From: Stenotrophomonas sp046736075 | GTDB taxonomy: Bacteria > Pseudomonadota > Gammaproteobacteria > Xanthomonadales > Xanthomonadaceae | Assembly (NCBI RefSeq): GCF_046736075.1 | Contig: NZ_CP177163.1 | Span: forward strand, 3,596,001-3,660,000 | DNA length: 64,000 nt | Direction: 5' to 3' | Shown here: positions 33,401-39,381 of the stretch, piece by piece | Layout: every line of letters starts with the position of its first letter | Numbering within the stretch: the first letter of the stretch is position 1 | The notes under the pieces: generated by a model | Database searches by the model: none | Told to the model about the DNA's origin: nothing | Seen by the model: only the letters and a program-made list of their open reading frames with translations | Position numbers and translations under genes: made by a program

Positions 33401-34474
33401 ACCGGCAACGATGAGGCCAATGTGCTCATCGGCAATGCCGGCAACAACGTCCTGCGCGGCAATGCGGAAGGCTGGTCGTCGTCGATGGCCGACTGGATCG
33501 ACGGCGGTGCGGGCAACGACGAGCTGATCGGCGGCAGCGGCGACGACACGCTGATCGGCGGTACTGGCGCCGATGTCATGCGCGGCGGCAATGGCCAGGA
33601 CTTCTACGTGGTCGACAATGCGAACGACGTGGTGATCGATGATGGTGTCGATGACGAAGTGCCCCAGTCCTTCGCACGTGGCGCGGCGCAGGCGTCGTTG
33701 AGCGGCGTGACCGACGCGGCGGCCGACGACGCCTTCGCCATTCCGGTCCCGGGCGTTCACCCGGAGCGGGAGGGCGATACGGTGGCCGCCAGCGTCGACT
33801 ACACGCTGGGCGACACCATTGAAGCGCTGTACCTGTTCGGGCAGGCCGTCCACGGCACCGGCAACGCGCTGGACAACGCCCTCGTGGGCAACGGGTTGGA
33901 CAACGTGCTGTCAGGGCTGGCCGGCAACGACACGCTGTGGGGCGACGACGGAGCCGATACCCTGCACGGCGGCGATGGCCACGACGCGCTTTACGGTGAG
34001 CGGGGCAATGATCGGCTGGTTGGCGGCGACGGCGACGACTTCTACGGGTTCAACGCGGGCGGGGGCGACGACATCATCGACAACGTCGACGCCTACGGCA
34101 TCGATGAGTTGGGCATCCGTGGGGCGACGTTCGACCAGATGACGTTCCGCCGCGACGGCGACAACCTGGTGGTGGCGCTGGACGACGACCAGGGCAGCGT
34201 CACGCTCACCGACTGGTACGTTGACGCGGCCAACCGCGTGGACTATCTCTCCGACGGCGACTGGAATGTGCTCACCGCCGACGAGGTGGAGGCGCGGGTC
34301 GCAGCGGGCCGTGCTTCCGCCGTGCCGGACAGCGGCGCACAGGCCGATGGCACATCGGAACTGAGCCGGCTGGTGATGGCCATGTCCGATGGCCGTTGGA
34401 GCCGCCCGGACGCCGGCGATGGGCTGCTGCCCACTGAACCGGCGTACCCGCGGACCCTGCTGGCCACGCCATGA
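27461..34474 (+). CDS. Giant RTX calcium-binding protein, type I secreted
   Basis: A 2337-residue secreted protein, AAGGAG six bases before the ATG. Residues 1-440 are a non-repeated helical domain of unknown function. From about 442 nearly the whole protein consists of RTX nonapeptides (GGxGxDxUx), in blocks near 442-517, 657-687, 763-1067, 1163-1247, 1340-1450, 1565-1617, 1880-1925, 1980-2050 and 2126-2190. Between them lie at least six haemolysin-type calcium-binding related modules (near 1093-1155, 1257-1310, 1473-1545, 1645-1710, 1805-1870, 2213-2270), each with a FADGTVW-like end. The last 60 residues, uncleaved and with a LSRLVMAMSDG helix, should be the type I signal. No lipase, protease or haemolysin domain was recognised. 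It could be an adhesin, toxin or bacteriocin-like protein. It is the last gene of the operon. Confidence 0.93.
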   Translation: MAVFTLEQIDYITERLAQGPGAVQFSDAYLTIAGFLEGQAGAEAVRLWFLGAAQANGNTGPYAEVIRGYTKRQAELRGVSVTDQLMQEASNEVARRVLTQIRDQGQLSLLDIANSDAPGVGETVFPDKVGDTVFDVNSAWAGSLLFLPLGSNQSWRLFSAGAANAVDTLDDWKNILFAYDSFVHAIRSVNAPVINGSEIDLFMPGLSLMIQNEHVIDAGLIFNDLPVGTWMDLAGDVASNLTRSSDYEFGPKLATMFKGTVLEAPFATIGAYGMAETVNMLFSAYLGRPERSVTDANYAASLTQFFAQLTPDQTKSLEIRFLGGLNATQLQQQALGDIRVRNALASLSVFALQPLDSRADALALYDQTTGEGSITQEWIQSRSAFMSFLDMYRSDRETDGVLSLTAVPLGDLLFKARAGSTDIDLMVDGLDLGLVKARRIHFGGDAADLLVGGDGNDRLFGGADDDSITAGGGDDYLEGGTGGDLLNGGSGVDTLIGMSGNDVLIGGDGNDRLEGGLGFDRYEFGTSGEQVANQKDVIRDLDGQGEIVFGGVVVGAMQRLGKDAWESADKRFRAVVATVGSAYHLTVIDTQTNNRVEIERWTQGGLGLTLPGMGEAFQPPGVNAHSKWDGDEIPELGVINGVFQGTDTPTAYYTGFGSDTITAGDGIDMINGGSGSDIINAGGGNDLIVEVAKTARRLEYWSANNLPGENLASGLGFVIRKQSGDASDARTYYSDIYFGVVGSHNASMGGGPEWFPNAELFADGGDIIDAGAGSDIVMSGEGDDIVNGGTGNDVLFGGHDNDMLFGDDGDDLIRGDLTEGTLAYSQFENLSSRARHDGNDYIDGGAGNDELWGDGGHDQIWGGQGDDILVGDTKELDAARHGNDVLHGGDGQDQIWGGGGNDVIDGDAGDDTIYGDFIASELALQHHGNDRINGGAGMDYIDGQGGDDLIDGGDGADTLVGGAGNDTISGGAGYDIIVGDDLDSDAAEHGNDVIDAGDGDDVVAGMGGNDALLGGNGDDALYGDDEFNLHTGNDALYGEAGNDYLHGGRGDDRLDGGTGNDTLIGGQGNDTYVFARGDGFDTVQQLADADAGNDQVRFTGATLSQAVLRRNGDALVVELGPDQAVRLEGFLANTGSAHTLVFADGQTLDRAAVMALVNTATPGADHLLGGTGNDELHGEGGNDRVEGGAGNDALYGEDGNDILLGGEGNDHLRGGAGDDVLDGGAGTDTLDGGAGTNTYRYGSGYGSDVIKASDPTEVRIVNLVDFLGPDGLLFGVEAGALRITTGNGESLTIEKYTGNDSVPVKIYWADGRELEAAEMWSGGNRIFLHGYDDQAIHGYGGDDWIWTGYGADTLYGDEGDDTLVADLNDDVVFGGTGNDLIYGDGYDVVMEHPSGGADRLYGGEGDDTIMASAGDDLLYGGQGNDTLRAGSGDDYLEGGVGNDQMYGSDGSDTFRFSAGDGRDTVHDYGWNTSDVDRIVFDDTVSAADIVVTRSYRDGTHLTLVNLKTGDRLTIEGFFDTYGPNGFQRIEAVIFADGTVWTPQILREMYMQGSQFDDNLFGHYGNGDVIDGGVGHDRITALDHDDTLRGGSGNDLLTGGGGNDILDGGSGNDMLIGDAGNDRYRFGIGSGLDFIRNGSGLAGDLDVIELGAGIGVADVRVARSGDALVIDLPGSEDRLMVLNHFGKDGYYGGAVDALHFADGTVWTRADILQHLGPDLPPISVEYDGWSYTEHRGGQAYYIGVQDAQGAFQGDASSSTLFDVGKMTLNRQAGLSNIYLYGGSVSDTYVFGLGYGSHTVEDQGGIDVLRFNLEIAPGDLAVMRYGDELFFQLNEEDTLQIPDYFAGRNAIESFRFADGTVWDAAAIAQRVVLGDMTSTGTQGSDTLLGGAGNDRLYGLGGNDVLEGGDRADLLDGGEGADIMRGGAGSDTYIVDNVGDVVIEEFVWGASEASINTVRASVDFVLGEQLHWLVLEGSGNLSGTGNDEANVLIGNAGNNVLRGNAEGWSSSMADWIDGGAGNDELIGGSGDDTLIGGTGADVMRGGNGQDFYVVDNANDVVIDDGVDDEVPQSFARGAAQASLSGVTDAAADDAFAIPVPGVHPEREGDTVAASVDYTLGDTIEALYLFGQAVHGTGNALDNALVGNGLDNVLSGLAGNDTLWGDDGADTLHGGDGHDALYGERGNDRLVGGDGDDFYGFNAGGGDDIIDNVDAYGIDELGIRGATFDQMTFRRDGDNLVVALDDDQGSVTLTDWYVDAANRVDYLSDGDWNVLTADEVEARVAAGRASAVPDSGAQADGTSELSRLVMAMSDGRWSRPDAGDGLLPTEPAYPRTLLATP

Positions 34475-34480
34475 CCCACC

Positions 34481-34512
34481 GCCCCCACGGTGCCGCACGG
34501 CATCGTGGGGGC
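34481..34512. terminator. Bidirectional terminator between the RTX gene and the ABC-2 permease operon
   Basis: GCCCCCACG (34481-34489) pairs with CGTGGGGGC (34504-34512), and the inner GTGCCG / CGGCAT extends the stem to about 15 bp. A second hairpin, GCACCGCGCC / GGCGCGGTGC (34513-34538), follows and overlaps the end of the convergent permease gene. No strong T-run is present. Confidence 0.65.
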
Positions 34513-34523
34513 GCACCGCGCCG

Positions 34524-35642
34524 CTATGGGCGCGGTGCGCGCGGCGGACGCAGGCGCCAGATCGCCAGCCCGCCATACAGCACCACCAGCCCGGCCAGTG
34601 TCCACAGCTCGCGCGAGACATCGGCCAGCGAGGCCTCCATCTGGTTCATGCGCACCACCAGGTTGATGCCCGAGGTGGTGGGCAGCAACTGCGACACGGC
34701 GACCAGCGCGCGTGGCGATGCGATTGCCGGCCACGACAGGTTGGCCAGGAAGAACAGCGGGATGGAACACGCGATGACGTACTGGAACGCGCGTTCGCGG
34801 GTACGGAAGAAGCTGCCGATGAACAGCCCGAACGCCACGGTGGCGGCGATGAACAATGCGCCGCCCACCACCACACCGCCGGGATTGCCGCCGCGCGGGT
34901 AGTCCTGCACCCATGCGGTGAAGCCGACGTAGTAGAGGAGGCCGAGCATGCCGATCAGCCAGAAGCCCGCGGCCATCCCGGACAACGTGGGCAGATCGAA
35001 GTGCAGGCGCCGGCCCAGTGCCAGGCGGCGCGTACCCAGCAGCACGCCGATGCCCATCAGCAGGGTCTGGTGGACGATCAGCTCGGCCACGCCGGCGACG
35101 ATGGCGCTGCCGTAGCCTTCGTGCGTGTTGAACAGCGGCCGCTGCACCAGGCGGATCGGCGGCGGTTGCGGTGGGCCCATGAAGGCGGCCTGCGCAACGG
35201 CGGCGTCGCGGCCGAACGCCCCCAGCGCCTCGGCCACACCGGCCAGCACCCAGCTGGCACGTCCCAGGTAGGCACCGTTGCCGATCAGCACCAGTTCGCC
35301 ACTGCCGCCGCGCAGAATGTCGCGCTCCAGCCGATCCGGCACGAGCAGGATGCCTTCGGCATGGCCGGCCTCCAGCACGCGGCGCGCCTGGTCCAGGCTG
35401 GCCGGCTGGCCAACGATGCGCACCGCGTTGAGTGCATCCACGCGGCGCAGCAGTTCACGGCTGGTCGCGCTCTGGTCCAGGTCGACCACCACGATCGGCA
35501 GATTGCCGGCAACCTGGTGGCGGTAGGCGGCCGGGTAGAAGAACGAGTACAGCACCACCGCGCCGATCATCACCACCAGCGCATAGCGGTCGGTGAGCAC
35601 CGCGCGCAGGGTCTGGCGCAGGCTGTGCCAGATCCGGTTCAT
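34524..35642 (-). CDS. ABC-2 type permease, last gene of an efflux operon
   Basis: A 372-residue membrane protein with the YhhJ/ABC2_membrane_3 layout: one N-terminal helix (YALVVMIGAVVLYSFFYP), a periplasmic domain of about 150 residues (LPIVVVDLDQSATSRELLRRVDA is the family signature) and five C-terminal helices from about residue 175. The ATG at 35642 overlaps the stop of the second permease gene. The two permeases are related and probably form a heterodimer that exports a drug or lipid-like compound through the HlyD- and TolC-like partners. No ATPase gene lies nearby. Confidence 0.9.
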   Translation of the reverse strand: MNRIWHSLRQTLRAVLTDRYALVVMIGAVVLYSFFYPAAYRHQVAGNLPIVVVDLDQSATSRELLRRVDALNAVRIVGQPASLDQARRVLEAGHAEGILLVPDRLERDILRGGSGELVLIGNGAYLGRASWVLAGVAEALGAFGRDAAVAQAAFMGPPQPPPIRLVQRPLFNTHEGYGSAIVAGVAELIVHQTLLMGIGVLLGTRRLALGRRLHFDLPTLSGMAAGFWLIGMLGLLYYVGFTAWVQDYPRGGNPGGVVVGGALFIAATVAFGLFIGSFFRTRERAFQYVIACSIPLFFLANLSWPAIASPRALVAVSQLLPTTSGINLVVRMNQMEASLADVSRELWTLAGLVVLYGGLAIWRLRPPRAPRP

Positions 35643-36817
35643 GGCAGCGCTCCGTGCGCCGGTGCCACAGGCGGCCGGGCGCGTGCGGCAACAATCAGGC
35701 GCCAGCCGCCGATGCCCCCGGCAACCACGATCATCAGCACCAGCGTGGCCAGCGGCCACAGCGACACCCCGCCGGGGGCGCCGACGAACTGCTGCTGGGT
35801 CTGCAGCTTCACGTAGGCGGTGAGTGGCAGCAGCAGGTTCCAGACGCGCGTGAACAGCGGCGCGTCGATGACCGGGAAGGTCGCCCCGGAGAATGCCAGC
35901 GCGGTGCCAAGCGACAGGCCCACCACCGACAACGCGGTGCCCATGTCGCGGGTGAGGCCGACAAACAGCACCGCGTACGCCGCGCAGGCCAGATAGAACA
36001 GCGGCTGCGCCATCAGCAGGAGCAGCAGGCTGCCGGCCACGCCGTCGCCGCGCAGGTAGGCCAGGTACAGCACGCCGGCGGCGCCGTACAGCGCGAACAG
36101 GAGCACGTACGGCATCAGCTTGCCCGCGAGCGCCGCCCACGGTGCGTCGCCCAGCCATGCAGCGAGCGTGCCGTCACGGACCTCGCGGCCGACGCTGCTG
36201 GCCGCTGCCAGGGCGAGCACCAGCGACAGGATCGCCGGGAAGATCAGGGGCAGCAGGAACAGCTCGTAGCTGCGGGCCGGGTTGTAGAGGATCTCCGACT
36301 GCACGCGGATGGGGGCCGCGCGCAGCTTGGCAGGACCGACCTGCAGGCCGATCCGCTCTTTCAGCAGGCGTGCGTTCCAGGCACCTACGGCGTCGGTGAT
36401 GTCACGTGCGGCGGACTGACCGGTGGTCAGGTAGCTGGCGTTGTAATACGCCAGTACCGTGCCTTCGCCGCCGCGCAGCGCCTGCCGGGTGGCATCGCGC
36501 GGCACCAGCACCACGGCGAACACCTCCAGCCGGCGCAGCTGCGTCTGCGCCTGCGCGAGCGTGGCGGGCTGGGTAGCCACCGCCACGCCGGGGCTGGCAT
36601 CGAGCATGCGCGTGAGCAGGCGGCTTTCGGCGCTGTGGTCCAGATCGACCACCGCGATCGGCACCGCGCGCATCACCGAGGCGGAGAACAGCCAGGCCAT
36701 CACCACCAGCATCAGCAGCGGCAGCACGGTGACCAGCGCAAGTTCGGCACGGTCGGCACGCAGGTGCCGCAGTTCGCGTTGCAGCGCGGCGGAGAATCCC
36801 GCCCGCGGCGGCTTCAT
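35639..36817 (-). CDS. ABC-2 type permease, third gene of the efflux operon
   Basis: A 392-residue permease related to the next gene: N-terminal helix (LALVTVLPLLMLVVMAWLF), the signature VPIAVVDLDHSAESRLLTRMLDA, a periplasmic domain, and five C-terminal helices with SSVGREVRDGTLAAWL between them. The ATG at 36817 (MKPPRAGF) overlaps the stop of the HlyD-like gene by four bases; the frame extends upstream only as antisense-free noise. It completes a four-gene, fully overlapping operon. Confidence 0.9.
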   Translation of the reverse strand: MKPPRAGFSAALQRELRHLRADRAELALVTVLPLLMLVVMAWLFSASVMRAVPIAVVDLDHSAESRLLTRMLDASPGVAVATQPATLAQAQTQLRRLEVFAVVLVPRDATRQALRGGEGTVLAYYNASYLTTGQSAARDITDAVGAWNARLLKERIGLQVGPAKLRAAPIRVQSEILYNPARSYELFLLPLIFPAILSLVLALAAASSVGREVRDGTLAAWLGDAPWAALAGKLMPYVLLFALYGAAGVLYLAYLRGDGVAGSLLLLLMAQPLFYLACAAYAVLFVGLTRDMGTALSVVGLSLGTALAFSGATFPVIDAPLFTRVWNLLLPLTAYVKLQTQQQFVGAPGGVSLWPLATLVLMIVVAGGIGGWRLIVAARARPPVAPAHGALP

Positions 36818-37830
36818 CCCTGTGGCCACGCGAACAGCACGCTCATGCCGGGGCGGAAGCCCTCGATGCGGCCCACCGCGCGCACCCGGATCTCGAAGCT
36901 GCGCACGTCGTAGCCGGACGACTGGCGGGTGCTGCGCCAAGTGGCGTAGTCGCCTGCGGGGTTGATGAAGTAGACCTCGAACGCCGCATCGCGGCCGAGC
37001 GCGGGAATGCTGCCGCGCAGGCGGCTGCCGATCTTCAGTCCCTGCATCTGCGATTCGCGCAGGTTGACCGATACCCACATGCGGTCGATGTCCACCAGGG
37101 TGAACACCGGATACCCGGCCGGGACCAGCTCGCCGACATCGGCCATGCGCTTGTTGATTTCGCCGGCGACCGGTGCGCGCCCGTTGACCTCGTCGCGGGC
37201 GGCATCGACTTCGGCCACCGCACCCCGGGCCTGGCGCACCTGGCCCTGCGCGGCGCGTTTGTCCTGCTCGCGTGCGCCGGTCAGCGCCTGGTCGTACTGG
37301 GCGCGCGCGGCATTGGCCAGCTCGCGCGAACTGCGCGACTGGGCCAGCGCTTCGTCACGCTTCTGCCGGCTCATCACACCCTCGTTGAACAGGTTCTGCA
37401 CGCGTCGATAGGTCGCATCGGCGAGGGTGGCGCCGGCCTCGGCGCGCTTCCAGTTGGCCTGCGCGGCGCGGATGTCCTCGCTGCGCGCCCCTTCGTCGGC
37501 CTTGTCGGCAACGGCCCGCGCGGCATCCAGCGCGCCGTGGGCCTGCTCTTCCTTGGCCGACACTTCGGGGCTGTCGAGGACGAACAACACCTGGCCCGCC
37601 GTGACCCGGTCGCCTTCGCGCACCTTCAGTTCGGCCAGCCGCGCAGTGATCTTGGCGGCCACGTTCACCGTATCGGCGTCGGCCATGCCCTGCAGCTGGT
37701 CGGCCGGCGTACGCCACGCCAGCCACAGGCCCACGACCACCACCAGCGCGAGCGCCACCAGGATCAGGGCGCCGGCACGGCGCTTGTTCGGCGGCGGGGC
37801 ATCGGCGGGTGCCTGCAATGTGTCATTCAT
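36814..37830 (-). CDS. HlyD/EmrA-type periplasmic adaptor
   Basis: A 338-residue membrane fusion protein. One N-terminal membrane helix (AGALILVALALVVVVGLWLAW, about 18-38) is followed by the biotinyl-lipoyl half motif (VAAKITARLAELKVREGDRVTAGQVLFVLDSPE), a coiled-coil hairpin (about 95-215, Ala/Arg/Gln-rich), the second lipoyl half (VNGRAPVAGEINKRMADVGELV) and a beta-barrel domain. It bridges the two ABC-2 permeases with the TolC-like channel whose gene overlaps it by eight bases. Confidence 0.92.
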   Translation of the reverse strand: MNDTLQAPADAPPPNKRRAGALILVALALVVVVGLWLAWRTPADQLQGMADADTVNVAAKITARLAELKVREGDRVTAGQVLFVLDSPEVSAKEEQAHGALDAARAVADKADEGARSEDIRAAQANWKRAEAGATLADATYRRVQNLFNEGVMSRQKRDEALAQSRSSRELANAARAQYDQALTGAREQDKRAAQGQVRQARGAVAEVDAARDEVNGRAPVAGEINKRMADVGELVPAGYPVFTLVDIDRMWVSVNLRESQMQGLKIGSRLRGSIPALGRDAAFEVYFINPAGDYATWRSTRQSSGYDVRSFEIRVRAVGRIEGFRPGMSVLFAWPQG

Positions 37831-39235
37831 GGTCGATCACCTCGTCCGCACGGCGTCGGAATTCGTCATAGCGGTCCATCTGTCCACTGATCTCCAGCAG
37901 TTGCGCCAGCGCCACGTCGTACTGATAGGCGGCCTGCGCGCGTTCCACGCGGGCGCCACCCAGCCCGAGCCGGGCGTCGATGACATCCAGCGAGGTGGCC
38001 TGGCCTTCGCGGTAGGCCAGCTCCTGCAGGCGCAGGTTCTCGCGGGATTGTTCGATGCTGCTGTCCAGCAGCGCGTACTGGTGGCGCGCGGTCTCAAGCT
38101 CGTACCAGGCCTTGCGCACGCCCAGCGCCACCTGGTTTTCCGCCTCGCGCAGACCGGCTTCGGCCTGGTCCTGCTGCGCGCGCGCAGCGCTGATCTGTGC
38201 CGGGCGCGAGCTGGGCGACAGGAAGGTGTACTTCAGGCCGATGCCGAAGGCCCAGTCCGGGTCGGTGATCATTTCATCGCGGCGGCGGAAGTCGTACTGC
38301 CCGAACAGGTAGACGGTCGGCTTCAGCTTGGCCTGCTGCACGCGCACCCCCTGTTCGGCCTGCGCCACCACGGCGCGCAGGCGTGCGATCTGCGGCTGCC
38401 GCGCCTGCGCCACGCGTTCAAAGCTGGCCACGTCGCCGAGCGGCGCGCGATGCACGAACAACGGGGAGGTAGGGCGGACCTCCCCGCCGCTGCGCAGCAG
38501 CGTGGCCAACGCCGCCTTGAGCGTCTGCAGGTCGTTCAGTGCCTTCTGGTACTCGCGCTCGGCCTTGTCGCGGGCCACGTTGGCCTGCAGACGCTGGGCG
38601 CGGGTGGCGAACCCTTCGCGTTCCAGCGCGAGCGCATCGTCGAGGTGGCGCTGCATGCCATCGCGCACATCGCGCCGTACGCTCACCGCCTGCTCGGCCA
38701 GGCGCTGGCCGAAATAGGCCTGGGCCAGCTGCACGCTCAGCGACTGGCGCTGCGCATCGCGTTCGGCGTTGGCCTGTTCGGTGGCCCCTGCCGCTGCCTG
38801 CTGGGCGGCGGGAATCAGGCCGCCGGTGTACAGGGGCAGCACCGCGGTCACCACCGGGCGGGTGCGCCAGTCGCGCTCGGTGAACTGCAGCGGGGAGTCG
38901 ATCCCGAACGCTTCGGCGACCGGGGTCAGCGATCCCAACGGCAGGGTCAGCGTCTTCTGGAACTGCATCCGACGCACCTCGCCGGTGATTTCCGGCAGGC
39001 GCAGCAGCCGGGTGGCGTCCTGCAGGTCTTCCTTGTTGCGCACCGAGGCATCGGCGGCGGCCAGCGCGTCGGACACCTGTTCCAGCCGCTGCTGCGACTG
39101 CTGCCAGTCCAGCGCGGGGGCGTCCTGGGCGGCGGCAGCGAGCGGCAGCAGGGCTGCGAGCAGTGCCGTACCGAGCCTCCCGGCGATCCTGCCCTGCGCG
39201 TTCGATAAGCGCGCCTGCGCTGTGTGCCGGCTCAC
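37823..39235 (-). CDS. TolC-family outer membrane efflux channel
   Basis: A protein of about 470 residues beginning at a GTG and carrying a signal peptide with core LGTALLAALLPLAAAAQ. The body has the repeated TolC pattern of long helices with Ala/Arg/Gln/Glu: LAQAYFGQRLAEQAVSVRRDVRDGMQRHL near the middle and KAWYELETARHQYALLDSSIEQSRENLRLQELAYREGQATSLDVIDARLGLG near the C-terminus. It is first in the operon with the HlyD-like adaptor and two ABC-2 permeases. The divergent promoter region it shares with oleate hydratase holds an FNR-type palindrome. Alternative upstream starts exist but lack a signal peptide. Confidence 0.88.
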   Translation of the reverse strand: MSRHTAQARLSNAQGRIAGRLGTALLAALLPLAAAAQDAPALDWQQSQQRLEQVSDALAAADASVRNKEDLQDATRLLRLPEITGEVRRMQFQKTLTLPLGSLTPVAEAFGIDSPLQFTERDWRTRPVVTAVLPLYTGGLIPAAQQAAAGATEQANAERDAQRQSLSVQLAQAYFGQRLAEQAVSVRRDVRDGMQRHLDDALALEREGFATRAQRLQANVARDKAEREYQKALNDLQTLKAALATLLRSGGEVRPTSPLFVHRAPLGDVASFERVAQARQPQIARLRAVVAQAEQGVRVQQAKLKPTVYLFGQYDFRRRDEMITDPDWAFGIGLKYTFLSPSSRPAQISAARAQQDQAEAGLREAENQVALGVRKAWYELETARHQYALLDSSIEQSRENLRLQELAYREGQATSLDVIDARLGLGGARVERAQAAYQYDVALAQLLEISGQMDRYDEFRRRADEVIDHE

Positions 39236-39300
39236 GTCCTGGCGGCTCCCTGCGTAAAAAGTGTGGCAAAAGATAGTGCGTGCGGCGTGAAGCCCGGGTC

Positions 39301-39316
39301 TTTGATGTCGATCAAA
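39301..39316. promoter_or_regulatory. FNR/Anr-type palindrome between the efflux operon and oleate hydratase
   Basis: TTTGATGTCGATCAAA contains TTGAT-N4-ATCAA without mismatch, the consensus of FNR/Anr regulators. Its centre is about 74 bases from both start codons. TAACAT (39337-39342) would be the -10 box toward oleate hydratase, placing the palindrome centre about 41 bases before the predicted transcription start, the class II activator position. Confidence 0.6.
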
Positions 39317-39381
39317 GCGTGGCGGCCACCACTGCGTAACATGGTCGGGGCAGGGTATCCCCTGATCACAGGAGCAGTGCC

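Noticed and set aside
27044..33853. Very long open frame on the reverse strand opposite the RTX gene (over 2200 codons)
   Set aside because: It mirrors the repetitive GGxGxDxU codons of the RTX gene; its product is Val/Ala/His-rich low-complexity sequence with no ribosome site, and high GC makes stops rare on the opposite strand.
28786..34040. Regular short DNA repeats that could suggest a CRISPR array or satellite
   Set aside because: The repeats are in frame and encode RTX nonapeptides; spacing is 27 bases or multiples with no unique spacers.
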